DNA of 64,000 nucleotides, from assembly GCA_900078775.1 (NCBI GenBank), contig LT549889.1, forward strand, positions 5,208,001 to 5,272,000, written 5' to 3'. The notes under the pieces were generated by a model. That model was given only the letters and a program-made list of their open reading frames with translations, made no database searches and had not been told where the DNA came from. The DNA comes from Mycolicibacterium aurum. GTDB lineage: Bacteria; Actinomycetota; Actinomycetes; Mycobacteriales; Mycobacteriaceae. The position numbers and the translations under genes were made by a program. This document shows positions 16,275 to 23,821 of this stretch, one piece after another (within the stretch, counting starts at the first letter, position 1; each line of letters begins with the position of its first letter).

Positions 16275-16962
16275 CGATCACCTCGTTGACGTCGACCTCG
16301 GGGGTCTCCTCGAGCGCGTAGCAGATGGCCCGCGCGACGGCGTCCGGCGGGATCGAGTCGGCGCGGTAGGTGCGCATCGCCTCGGCCGCCGCTGGATCCG
16401 TGATCGTCTCGGCCAGTTCGGATTCCACGACGCCGGGCGAGATGGTCGTCACCCGGATGCCGGGCTCCAGCTCCTGGCGCAGACCCTCGGTGATGGCCCA
16501 GGCCGCGTACTTTGTGGCGCAGTACACCGCCCCGGTGGGCACCACCTCATGGGCGCCGATCGAGGCGACGGTGACGAAGTGCCCGGTGCCCTGGCGCTGG
16601 AAGTGCGGAAGCGCGGCCGCGATCCCGTGCAGCAGGCCGCGCACGTTGACGTCGATCATGGCGTCCCACTGGTCCACCAGTAGCGCCTCGAGCCGGGACA
16701 GTGGCATCACCCCGGCGTTGTTGACGATCGCGTCGATCCGGCCGTGCGTCGACACCGCGTGGTCGACGAACGAGACGAAGGAGGCGCGGTCGGTGACGTC
16801 GAGGGTGTGCACGTCGATGAAGGCGTCGGCCAGTGCGGCGAGTCGGTCGGCGCGGCGGGCCCCGGCGACCACCTGGTGGCCGTGCGCGGCCAGCCGGGTG
16901 GCGGTCGCCGCACCGATCCCGCTGCTGGCACCGGTGACGAGGACGATCTTCTGTTCGGTCAT
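16252..16962 (-). CDS. Short-chain dehydrogenase/reductase
   Basis: This 236-residue classical SDR has the NAD(P)-binding TGASSGIGAATA at 10-21 and NNAG in AIVNNAGVMP. The catalytic Ser lies in VTVASIGAHE, followed by YCATKYAAW (Tyr-x3-Lys), and ISPGVVESELAE forms the substrate loop. The residue after the second strand (GARRADRL) has arginines favouring NADP(H). The ATG at 16962 was chosen over a longer form because the extension lies within the divergent regulatory region. It is divergent from the XRE-MmyB regulator at 17048; such regulators frequently control the neighbouring SDR. The substrate is unknown. Confidence 0.9.
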   Translation of the reverse strand: MTEQKIVLVTGASSGIGAATATRLAAHGHQVVAGARRADRLAALADAFIDVHTLDVTDRASFVSFVDHAVSTHGRIDAIVNNAGVMPLSRLEALLVDQWDAMIDVNVRGLLHGIAAALPHFQRQGTGHFVTVASIGAHEVVPTGAVYCATKYAAWAITEGLRQELEPGIRVTTISPGVVESELAETITDPAAAEAMRTYRADSIPPDAVARAICYALEETPEVDVNEVIVRPARQR

Positions 16963-16992
16963 GGCCCCAGCCTGGCCGCGCGCCGCTCGCGC

Positions 16993-17033
16993 TGCCAGGG
17001 TGCGCCACACCCAGGCACCGGGCCGCCGGTGCC
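16993..17033. promoter_or_regulatory. Two overlapping inverted repeats in SDR/XRE divergent promoter
   Basis: The first repeat has arms TGCCAGGGTG (16993-17002) and CACCCAGGCA (17008-17017), complementary at nine of ten positions with a 5-base spacer. The second has arms GGCACCGG (17014-17021) and CCGGTGCC (17026-17033), perfect with a 4-base spacer. Both sit within the 85-bp gap between the divergent SDR and XRE starts, as expected for operators of the adjacent XRE-MmyB regulator. Confidence 0.5.
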
Positions 17034-17047
17034 CCTACTGTGTCGGT

Positions 17048-17869
17048 ATGGCCGGTGACCTGGGGGAGTACCTGCGCAGCAGGCGCGCCCTGGTCCGCCC
17101 CGCGGACGTGGGTCTGATCAGCGTCGGGCAGCGCCGGGTTCCCGGGCTGCGGCGCGAGGAGGTCGCCCAGCTGGCCGGGGTGAGTGTGGACTACTACATC
17201 CGGCTGGAACAGGGCCGGGAACGGTCCCCGTCGGCGCAGGTGTGCGAGGCGCTGGCGGCGGCCCTGGGTCTCGACGACGAGGGGCGTGCGCACCTGTTCC
17301 GGATAACCGGGCTGGCGCCGCGCCCGCATCGCGCCACCGTCGCCGACCGGGTGGATCCCGCCCTGCTGCAGCTGATGGCCACCTGGCCGGACAATCCGGC
17401 GCTGGTCTACAACCGGGGGTACGACGTGCTGGCCGCCAATCCGATCGCCGAGGCGTTGTTCGGCGACTTCGGGGCGCGCGGCAACCTGTTGGCGCTGGTG
17501 TTCGCCGAGCCGCGGGCCCGCGAGTTCTATGTCGACTGGTCGACGATCGCCGCCAATTCGGTCGCGGGTCTGCGCCGCAATCACGGCGAAGCCCCGGGCG
17601 ACCCGAGGGTGGCTGCGATACTCGCCGAACTGCTGAACACCAGCGCCGAGTTCGGCGAACTGTGGGCACACCACGATGTGCGGGGAAAGTCGTTCGACCT
17701 GAAGAGATTCCGGCATCCGGATGTCGGTGAACTGACGCTGGGCATGCAGACCTTCGCGGTGCGGTCCGCACCTGGGCAGGAACTCGTGGTGTACCAGGCC
17801 GAGCCGGGCTCATCGAGCGCGGACGCCCTGCGGCTGTTGGGCAGCCTGGCGGCCACTGCCGGGTCCTGA
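17048..17869 (+). CDS. XRE-family regulator with MmyB-like ligand-binding domain
   Basis: The 273-residue protein has an N-terminal helix-turn-helix. RVPGLRREEVAQLAGVSVDYYIRLEQGRERSPS (about 30-62) is the hallmark of this regulator class. A C-terminal PAS-like MmyB domain (about 105-270) starts LMATWPDNPALVYNRGYDVLAANPIAEALFG. MmyB-type regulators bind a small hydrophobic ligand and commonly control a divergently transcribed SDR, which is exactly the arrangement here with the SDR ending upstream at 16962. Two overlapping inverted repeats in the shared promoter are likely operators. The regulator stop lies just before the palindrome controlling the next operon. Confidence 0.92.
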   Translation: MAGDLGEYLRSRRALVRPADVGLISVGQRRVPGLRREEVAQLAGVSVDYYIRLEQGRERSPSAQVCEALAAALGLDDEGRAHLFRITGLAPRPHRATVADRVDPALLQLMATWPDNPALVYNRGYDVLAANPIAEALFGDFGARGNLLALVFAEPRAREFYVDWSTIAANSVAGLRRNHGEAPGDPRVAAILAELLNTSAEFGELWAHHDVRGKSFDLKRFRHPDVGELTLGMQTFAVRSAPGQELVVYQAEPGSSSADALRLLGSLAATAGS

Positions 17870-17874
17870 CCATC

Positions 17875-17898
17875 ATATGTGCGCAGATGCGCACATAT
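17875..17898. promoter_or_regulatory. Perfect 11-2-11 palindrome, probable metal-sensor operator
   Basis: ATATGTGCGCA (17875-17885) and TGCGCACATAT (17888-17898) are exact reverse complements separated by GA. The site ends 17 bp upstream of the GTG start of the MFS exporter, whose operon also encodes an ArsR/SmtB-type sensor. Size, AT-rich ends and position match operators of SmtB/NmtR-like repressors. Confidence 0.75.
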
Positions 17899-17914
17899 AG
17901 TGCATACTGGCCCG

Positions 17915-19183
17915 GTGTCCGTGACCGCGAGTGCATTGCGCCATCCGGTGTTCCGTCGCCTGTTCGCCGCTCAGGTGGTGGCGCTGGCCGGAACCGGACT
18001 GCTCACCGTCGCGCTGGGCCTGCTGGCCTTCGACCTCGCGGGCAGTGCGGCGGGTGCGGTGCTCGGGACCGTGCTGGCGGTCAAGATGCTGGCCTACGTC
18101 TTCGTCGCCCCGCCGATGGCGGTGCTCACAGATCGGTTGCCGCGCAAGACCGTTCTGATCGCAGCGGACTGCACACGCGCCGGGGTCGCGGTCCTGCTGC
18201 CGTTCGTCGACGAGATCTGGCAGGTACTGGTCCTGGTGTTCGTCCTGCAGGCGGCATCGGCGACCTTCACCCCGGCCTTCCAATCGGTGATCCCCGCGGT
18301 GCTGCCCGGTGAGCAGACCTACACCCGCGGATTGGCACTGTCCCGGCTGGCCTACGACGTGGAGGCGATGGCCAGTCCGGTGATCGCGGCGGCGCTGCTG
18401 ACGGTGATGACCTACAACAGCCTGTTCGTCGGGACCGTCGCCGGCTTCCTCGGCTCGGCCCTGCTGGTGCGCAACGCCGCGATTCCCGCCGCCGCGGCCG
18501 ACCACTCACCGTGGCGCCGGCGGCTGCAGTCCGGGATCCGAGTGATGCTCACCGACAACGACTTACGCGCGCTGGCCGCGATGAACCTGACCGTCGCGGC
18601 GGCCACCGCGCTGGTTCTGGTGAACACCGTGGTGTATGTCCGGGACATGCTGGGCGGCGACGATGCGGCCGTCGCGCTGGCACTGGCCTGCTTCGGCGCC
18701 GGGTCGATGGCGGCGGCACTGACGGTGCCGAGGCTGCTGCTGCGCCTCGACGACCGCGTCGTGATGCTGGCCGGAGCGGCCGCCGCGGCCGCCGGAATGC
18801 TGGTGACGGCCGCCACGCTCCTGGTCTTCGGACTGACCTGGGCCACGCTGGCGGGGGCCTGGGTGCTGTTGGGTGCCGCCACCTCGATGGTCAACACCCC
18901 GGCCGGTCGGCTGCTGCGCCGGGCCAGCACCGACACCAACCGGACCGCGGTGTTCTCCGCCCAGTTCTCGCTCTCGCACGCCGGGTACCTGCTGACCTAT
19001 CCGCTCGCCGGATGGGTCGGTGCGACCGTCAACCAGGGGCTCGCCGCGGCGATTCTCGCTATCCTTTCCTCATTCGCGGCGCTCGCTGCGATCTGGATCG
19101 TGGTGCGGGGGACCGGTGGCAAGGCGAGACGACCAGCCCGAACCGTCCCCGAGCCTCGTCCACGACAGCTCACCGGACCGTGA
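17915..19183 (+). CDS. MFS transporter, likely metal-regulated efflux pump
   Basis: This 422-residue major facilitator protein has about 12 hydrophobic helices. The N-terminal half contains the MFS loop PPMAVLTDRLPRKTVLIAADCTRAG, a degenerate motif A with DRLPRK. A cytosolic central loop (DHSPWRRRLQSG) follows, then the second six-helix half. The GTG at 17915 (VSVTASALRH) is 17 bp after a perfect palindrome; upstream in-frame codons would overlap that operator. The 3' end overlaps the next gene, an ArsR-family sensor with an intact alpha5 metal site, by 68 bases. Export of a divalent metal or metal-complexed compound is inferred only from this pairing; most MFS proteins with this architecture have unassigned substrates. 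Confidence 0.85.
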   Translation: MSVTASALRHPVFRRLFAAQVVALAGTGLLTVALGLLAFDLAGSAAGAVLGTVLAVKMLAYVFVAPPMAVLTDRLPRKTVLIAADCTRAGVAVLLPFVDEIWQVLVLVFVLQAASATFTPAFQSVIPAVLPGEQTYTRGLALSRLAYDVEAMASPVIAAALLTVMTYNSLFVGTVAGFLGSALLVRNAAIPAAAADHSPWRRRLQSGIRVMLTDNDLRALAAMNLTVAAATALVLVNTVVYVRDMLGGDDAAVALALACFGAGSMAAALTVPRLLLRLDDRVVMLAGAAAAAAGMLVTAATLLVFGLTWATLAGAWVLLGAATSMVNTPAGRLLRRASTDTNRTAVFSAQFSLSHAGYLLTYPLAGWVGATVNQGLAAAILAILSSFAALAAIWIVVRGTGGKARRPARTVPEPRPRQLTGP

Positions 19184-19481
19184 CCGCCTCGATGCGGCCA
19201 GCGAGACCTTCCGCATGCTGGCCGATCCCATCCGCCTGCACCTGCTCTGGCTGCTGACCCAGAACGAAGCCGATGTCAGCACGCTCGCCGAGGTGACCGG
19301 CGGTTCCCGCACCTCGGTCAGCCAGCATCTGGCCAAACTGCGGTTCGCCCGGCTGGTGGACACCCGCAAGGACGGGCGGCGGGTGGTCTACCGGCTGCGC
19401 GACGGCCACCTGGGCCGCCTCGTGCAGGAGGGGCTCAACCACGCCGATCATCGGGTGACCGGCGAACCCCCGCACGCGTGA
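19116..19481 (+). CDS. ArsR/SmtB-family metal-sensing repressor with alpha5 site (NmtR/CzrA type)
   Basis: The 121-residue winged-helix protein carries the ArsR core (ETFRMLADPIRLHLLWLLTQNEADVSTLAEVTGGSRTSVSQHLAKLRFARLVDTRKDGRRVVYRL). The C-terminal helix reads RDGHLGRLVQEGLNHADH, in which D96, H98, H109 and H112 reproduce exactly the D-x-H-x10-H-x2-H spacing of the alpha5 Zn/Co/Ni site of SmtB, CzrA and NmtR. An extra His near the C-terminus (H120) recalls the additional ligands of nickel/cobalt sensor NmtR. The GTG start overlaps the MFS gene by 68 bases. It most likely represses its own operon through the palindrome at 17875-17898 and releases on metal binding. The next gene starts within its stop codon. 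Confidence 0.88.
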   Translation: MARRDDQPEPSPSLVHDSSPDRDRLDAASETFRMLADPIRLHLLWLLTQNEADVSTLAEVTGGSRTSVSQHLAKLRFARLVDTRKDGRRVVYRLRDGHLGRLVQEGLNHADHRVTGEPPHA

Positions 19482-20476
19482 AACTAGAGTCGGGCGATGT
19501 GACCAGACCCGGCGGGCCCTTCTTCGATGACCTGCGGGTGGGCGACGTGTTCGACACCGCCCCCGCGATGACCCTCACCTCCGGCGCCGCCGCGGTGCAT
19601 CAGAGCATCATCGGCGACCGGCTGCGGCTGCCGCTGGACGCTGAACTGTCCCGTGCCGTCACCGGCCTCGACGGTCCGCTGGCCCACCCCGCGCTGGTGT
19701 GCGATATCGCGATCGGCCAATCCACGCTGGTCACCCAGCGGGTCAAGGCCAACCTGTTCTACCGGGGACTGAGTTTCCACCGCTTCCCGGTCCTCGGCGA
19801 CACCCTGTCCACCCGCACCGAGGTGGTCGGCCTGCGGCAGAACTCGGCCAAGCCGGGTCGGGCCGCTACCGGACTGGCGGCGCTGCGGATGACCACGGTC
19901 GACCAGGCCGGCCGGCCGGTGCTGGACTTCTACCGGTGCGCCATGCTGCCGCTGTCCGGTGACGAGGTGCAGACCGGGCACGCCGACGACCTGGCCGCGG
20001 TCGGCGCCGACCAGCAGGCCCCCGCCGACCCCACCACCGGCTGGGACGCGGCCGCATTCACCGGGGCCCGCTTCGACCCGGCCCTGGTCGGGACCGTGCT
20101 GCACAGCACCGCCGACGTGGTCTCCGGCGCCCCCGAGCTGGCCCGGCTGTCGCTGAACATCGCCGCCACCCACCACGACCGGCGGGTCGGCGGGCAACGG
20201 CTGGTCTACGGCGGGCACACCATCGGCCTGGGGCTGGCCCAGGTCAGCCGGCTGCTGCCGAACCTGGCCACGGTGCTGGGCTGGGAATCCTGTGACCACA
20301 CCGGCCCGGTGTACGAAGGCGACACGCTGCACAGCGAGCTGCACATCGAGGCCGCCGACGCCGCATCGACCGGAACCCGGCTGCGGCTGCGGTCGCTGGT
20401 CTTCGCGGCCGCGGACGAACCCGGTGGCCAGGATCGCCCGGTGCTGGACTGGCGCTTCACCGCACTGCATCTCTGA
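19478..20476 (+). CDS. Double-hotdog MaoC-like hydratase (Rv0216-like)
   Basis: The 332-residue protein has two hotdog domains. The first begins GGPFFDDLRVGDVFDTAPAMTLTSGAAAVHQSIIGDRL; the second includes ARLSLNIAATHHDRRVGGQRLVYGGHTIGLGLAQVSRLLP. Rv0216, the positional match, was solved as a double hotdog fold related to (R)-specific enoyl hydratases, though its activity remained uncertain as I recall. The GTG at 19478 overlaps the repressor stop (GTGA); a GTG at 19499 is an alternative. It begins a lipid-type gene set (hydratase, CoA-transferase, amidohydrolase) that follows the metal operon without a gap, so read-through is likely. Confidence 0.85.
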   Translation: MKLESGDVTRPGGPFFDDLRVGDVFDTAPAMTLTSGAAAVHQSIIGDRLRLPLDAELSRAVTGLDGPLAHPALVCDIAIGQSTLVTQRVKANLFYRGLSFHRFPVLGDTLSTRTEVVGLRQNSAKPGRAATGLAALRMTTVDQAGRPVLDFYRCAMLPLSGDEVQTGHADDLAAVGADQQAPADPTTGWDAAAFTGARFDPALVGTVLHSTADVVSGAPELARLSLNIAATHHDRRVGGQRLVYGGHTIGLGLAQVSRLLPNLATVLGWESCDHTGPVYEGDTLHSELHIEAADAASTGTRLRLRSLVFAAADEPGGQDRPVLDWRFTALHL

Positions 20477-20495
20477 TCCCGGGCAAGATGGCCCT

Positions 20496-21614
20496 GTGAG
20501 CAGCCCCGCGAGCGCTGTCGGCGTCCCGGACGCGGTCGCCGTGCGCGCCCAGGCGGTGGCCGACGGGTTCACCGCGGGCACCGGCGTGCCGGTCGACGCA
20601 GCCACGCTGCTCACCGGGCGCTCCGCCCTGCAGGGCCTGAGCCCCCGGGGCCGGATCTCGGCCGGCGGAGCGACCCGACTGGTGCGGGCCGCCGACACCT
20701 GGTGCGCCGTCACGCTCTCCCGCCCCGACGACATCGCCGCGGTGCCGGCGCTGATCGAGGCCGACGCCGTCGGCGACGACCCGTGGCCGCAGCTGCAGCA
20801 CTGGATAGCGCCCCGTCCGGCGGCCGCGGTGGTGCAGCGGGCGACGCTGCTCGGTATCCCGGCGGCCGAGCTCGCCGAGGCCGTTGCCGGCCCGCCGGTG
20901 ACCCGGACGTTGGGGGCGCGGGCGCGGCCCCCGGCCCGGCTGCTGGTGGCCGACATGTCCTCGATGTGGGCGGGCCCGCTGTGCGGGCAGCTGCTGCACC
21001 GCGCGGGCGCCACGGTGATCAAGGTGGAGAGCCGGCGCCGCCCGGACGGTACCCGGGCCGGCCCGGCCGCCTTCTACGACTGGATGAACCGCGGAAAACT
21101 CTCCTACGCAGTCGAATTCGATGACCGGGAGGCGATGCTACGGCTACTGTCGGTGGCCGACGTGGTGATCGAGGGGTCGCGGCCGGCCGCACTGGCCCGG
21201 CGCGGTCTCGGCCCCACCGATATTCCGCCGCGTGCGGGCCGGGTCTGGTTGCGCATCACCGGCCACGGGACACACGGCGGCGCCGGATCCCGGGTGGCCT
21301 TCGGTGACGACGCCGCGGTGGCCGGCGGTCTGGTCGAATACGATTCGGGCGGGCCGGTTTTCGTCGGTGACGCGATCGCCGACCCGTTGACCGGGCTGCA
21401 CGCCGCTGCGGCGGTCGCCGACGCGCTGGCCCGCGGCGGTGGTGAGCTGATCGAGATGTCGATGGCCGCGACCGCCGCCGGCTACGCCGGGTTTGTCGGT
21501 GGCGCGGTACGGGAACCCACCGAGCCGGAACCGGGACCACCGTCGTCGCCGCTCGGCGCCGACGAGGGCGCGGTACAGGCATTGCTCCACGAAAGGCACA
21601 CGTTCTCATGTTGA
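20496..21614 (+). CDS. Class III CoA-transferase (CaiB/BaiF family), compact form
   Basis: The 372-residue protein has the family core from about residue 150: RLLVADMSSMWAGPLCGQLLHRAGATVIKVESRRRPDGTR, followed by YDWMNRGKLSYAVEFDDREAMLRLL and ADVVIEGSRPAALARRGLG. Later GHGTHGGAGSRVAFGDDAAVAGGL and GDAIADPLTGLHAAAAVADAL match the usual 'tGy...' and 'd..tG..aa' regions. The first ~145 residues are less typical. These enzymes move CoA between carboxylic acids in a ping-pong reaction. The GTG start is 19 bp after the hydratase stop, and the next gene overlaps its end by seven bases, giving a tight operon with the hydratase and amidohydrolase. Confidence 0.85.
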   Translation: MSSPASAVGVPDAVAVRAQAVADGFTAGTGVPVDAATLLTGRSALQGLSPRGRISAGGATRLVRAADTWCAVTLSRPDDIAAVPALIEADAVGDDPWPQLQHWIAPRPAAAVVQRATLLGIPAAELAEAVAGPPVTRTLGARARPPARLLVADMSSMWAGPLCGQLLHRAGATVIKVESRRRPDGTRAGPAAFYDWMNRGKLSYAVEFDDREAMLRLLSVADVVIEGSRPAALARRGLGPTDIPPRAGRVWLRITGHGTHGGAGSRVAFGDDAAVAGGLVEYDSGGPVFVGDAIADPLTGLHAAAAVADALARGGGELIEMSMAATAAGYAGFVGGAVREPTEPEPGPPSSPLGADEGAVQALLHERHTFSC

Positions 21615-22915
21615 TCCGACGGGCGACGCTGCTCGACGGTCGATCGGTGGATATCCGGGCCGAAGCCCAGATCACCGAGGTGGCTCCCGACCTGCGACCG
21701 CAGTCCGACGAAGTGGTGCTGGACGCGGCGGGCGGCACCGTCATCCCCGGCCTGCACGACCACCACGTGCACGTGCATTCCGCTGCCGCGGCGGCCGATT
21801 CGCTGCGGGTCGGCCCGGCGGAGGTCAGGGACCGGGACGATCTCGCGCGGGCGTTGGCCGGCGCGGAGGTGGGTGCCGACGGCTGGATCCGGGCGATCGG
21901 CTATCACGAGGCGGTGGCCGGGCCGCTGGACCGGCACCGGCTGGACACCCTCGCCCCGCCGGTGCCGGTACGCATCCAGCACCGCAGTGGCATCCAGTGG
22001 ACCCTGAACTCCGCGGGCCTGGAGGCCGTCGGGCTGGCCGAGCACCCCGACGGCAGACTGCGCAGCGCGGACCGGACGTGGTCGGACGCCCTGCAGCGAC
22101 GCGACACCGCACTCGATGGGCTGAGCGGCCGGCTCGCGGCCTACGGCGTCACCGGATTGACCGACGCCACACCCGATCTCGACATCGCCGACATCGTGAA
22201 ACTGGAGGAGGCGCACCGGCTCGGTGGGCTGCAGCAGCGCGTACACCACCTGGCACCCGGCAAGCGCATCCTGCACGACGAGAACCTCGATCTCGCCGAG
22301 CTGGTCGACTGGACGGTGCGGCGGCACCGGGACAACGCCCCGGTGGCGGTGCACTGCGTGACCGCGGCGCAGCTGGTGATCACCATCGCCGCCCTGCGCG
22401 CGGCCGGGACCCATCCGGGCGACCGGATCGAGCACGCGGCGGTGGTGCCCGACGACTGCGTCGCCGACATCGCCGAACTGGGCGTCACGGTGGTGACCCA
22501 GCCGAACTTCATCGCCGAACGCGGCGACCAGTACCTCACCGACGTCCCGACCCACGAACACGCCCAGCTGTGGCGGCTGGCCTCACTGCTCGACGCCGGC
22601 ATCCCGGTCGCGCTGTCGACGGATATGCCGTTCGGTGAGGGGGACCCGTGGGCGGCGATGCGCGCGGCGGTGCACCGCCGCGCGCCCAGCGGCGCGGTCC
22701 TCGGGGAGGCCGAACGCGTGCCGGCGCGGACCGCGCTGAACCTGTTCCTGGGCACGCCGACCGAACCCACCGGCCTGCGCACCGTGGCCAAAGGGCAGCC
22801 AGGTGATCTGTGCGTGCTCGATGTGTCACCGGAGCGATTGCTGCACGACCTCGACGGCGGCGCCGTCGCGGCCACCGTCATCGACGGGCAGATCGTCTAC
22901 CGCCGGGACGGTTAA
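21608..22915 (+). CDS. Amidohydrolase family protein (YtcJ-like)
   Basis: The 435-residue TIM-barrel metal-dependent hydrolase has N- and C-terminal beta-sandwich segments. The metal motif is GLHDHHVHVHS at about 48-58. Further conserved sites are APVAVHCVTAAQ, GDRIEHAAVV, the likely catalytic Asp in VALSTDMPFGEGDPW, and the closing VAKGQPGDLCVLD. YtcJ-like amidohydrolases hydrolyse N-acyl or cyclic amide bonds, but their substrates are mostly unknown. The ATG lies inside the end of the CoA-transferase gene, so translation is coupled. The stop overlaps the end of a small convergent gene (22912-23052) by four bases. Confidence 0.88.
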   Translation: MLIRRATLLDGRSVDIRAEAQITEVAPDLRPQSDEVVLDAAGGTVIPGLHDHHVHVHSAAAAADSLRVGPAEVRDRDDLARALAGAEVGADGWIRAIGYHEAVAGPLDRHRLDTLAPPVPVRIQHRSGIQWTLNSAGLEAVGLAEHPDGRLRSADRTWSDALQRRDTALDGLSGRLAAYGVTGLTDATPDLDIADIVKLEEAHRLGGLQQRVHHLAPGKRILHDENLDLAELVDWTVRRHRDNAPVAVHCVTAAQLVITIAALRAAGTHPGDRIEHAAVVPDDCVADIAELGVTVVTQPNFIAERGDQYLTDVPTHEHAQLWRLASLLDAGIPVALSTDMPFGEGDPWAAMRAAVHRRAPSGAVLGEAERVPARTALNLFLGTPTEPTGLRTVAKGQPGDLCVLDVSPERLLHDLDGGAVAATVIDGQIVYRRDG

Positions 22916-23052
22916 TCCGGAGGTTCGGATCCGGGCTCCGGCTTGTCCACGTCGGGTGTCTTCTCGTCGATGTCCGAATCGTCGGCGACCCCGCGATGGG
23001 AGTCACCGCCCGAGTCGTCGTCATCGACGTACACGCCTTTACCGCGGGGCAT
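22912..23052 (-). CDS. Small acidic protein, 46 residues, unknown function
   Basis: This short leftward gene begins MPRGKGVYVDDDDSGG and ends KPEPGSEPPD before TAA. It is preceded on its own strand by AAAGGGGAG three bases before the ATG, a strong ribosome site. The product is strikingly acidic (Asp/Glu about one third of residues), hydrophilic, without hydrophobic segment or cysteine, and probably disordered. It is convergent with the amidohydrolase and overlaps its stop by four bases. I do not recognise a family. The regular codon use, well-placed ribosome site and clean stop make it a credible gene rather than chance. Confidence 0.65.
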   Translation of the reverse strand: MPRGKGVYVDDDDSGGDSHRGVADDSDIDEKTPDVDKPEPGSEPPD

Positions 23053-23434
23053 CGGCTCCCCTTTCTGAAGTTGTATCCGGCCACGCGGCGACTACCCGGA
23101 GTGCCGCGCGGCGAAACCGCACCCGTGGCACCCGCGACGGTGCGGGCCGGATAACAATCCGGTCACAGTGCAGATCACGATCATCTAAGGATCTGCCGCC
23201 GACTCTGAGAATCGGGCGCCGATCTTCAGAGCGTTGCCGATGATCCGGACCGGAATGCGACCGAACTCACGCGCCGAGGCGGTAACGCCGGTGATCGGGC
23301 CGCCAGGTTTGCCCGTCGGCGGTCCGGGGCACGAACTCAGCACGCGTACCGTGAATTTCGGGTCTGGGAAGCAAGCCGGTGATGTCTAGGACAAGGCTCA
23401 CAGAAAGTACGAAATCGAAGGACACCACTCTCAC
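23053..23434. other. Gene-free region between small acidic gene and hemophore
   Basis: About 380 bp without a convincing gene; it must hold divergent promoters for the acidic protein (leftward) and the hemophore (rightward). An imperfect hairpin lies at 23203-23231: CTCTGAGAATCGG pairs with CCGATCTTCAGAG across a 3-base loop with one mismatch and one G-T pair. No T-run follows, so it is not a simple terminator. AAGGA sits 12 bases upstream of the hemophore ATG. Confidence 0.45.
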
Positions 23435-23821
23435 ATGAAGATCAACACCAAGAACATGCGTCGGGCCTCGGCGGGGATGCTGCTCGGCGCCGCCTCGGCC
23501 GCACTCATTGCTGCGCCGAGTGCGTCGGCCGCCCCGAACTGCAGCCCCGACGCCGTCGCGGCCACCGTCAGCTCGGTGACCGGCGCGGCCAGCGCCTACC
23601 TCAACGCCCACCCGGGCGCCAACCAGGTGGTGCAGGCCGCGCGCACCCAGCCGCGTGCCGAGGCCGCGGCCGACATCCGGGCGTACTTCACCGCCAACTC
23701 GCGGGAGTACTACGAGCTGCGCGGCATCCTGGCGCCCATCGGGGACACCCAGCAGCAGTGCAACGTGAGCCTGCTGTCGCCCGAATTGGCCTCCGCCTAC
23801 TCGGAGTTCATGGCCGGCTAG
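23435..23821 (+). CDS. Mycobacterial hemophore (Rv0203-type heme-binding protein), secreted
   Basis: The 128-residue protein has a Sec signal peptide (basic MKINTKNMRR, hydrophobic core to about residue 28, cleavage near APSASAAPN). The mature domain shows the pattern of the Rv0203 hemophore family: two cysteines flanking the domain (NCSPDAV and QQCNVSL), YLNAHPGANQVVQAA, and DIRAYFTANSREYYELRGILAPI. Rv0203 binds heme outside the cell and passes it to MmpL3 and MmpL11 in M. tuberculosis; a like role is inferred here. The conserved surface tyrosines (Y-Y-E-L) are candidate heme contacts. The gene overlaps the convergent esterase by 14 bases. Confidence 0.88.
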   Translation: MKINTKNMRRASAGMLLGAASAALIAAPSASAAPNCSPDAVAATVSSVTGAASAYLNAHPGANQVVQAARTQPRAEAAADIRAYFTANSREYYELRGILAPIGDTQQQCNVSLLSPELASAYSEFMAG

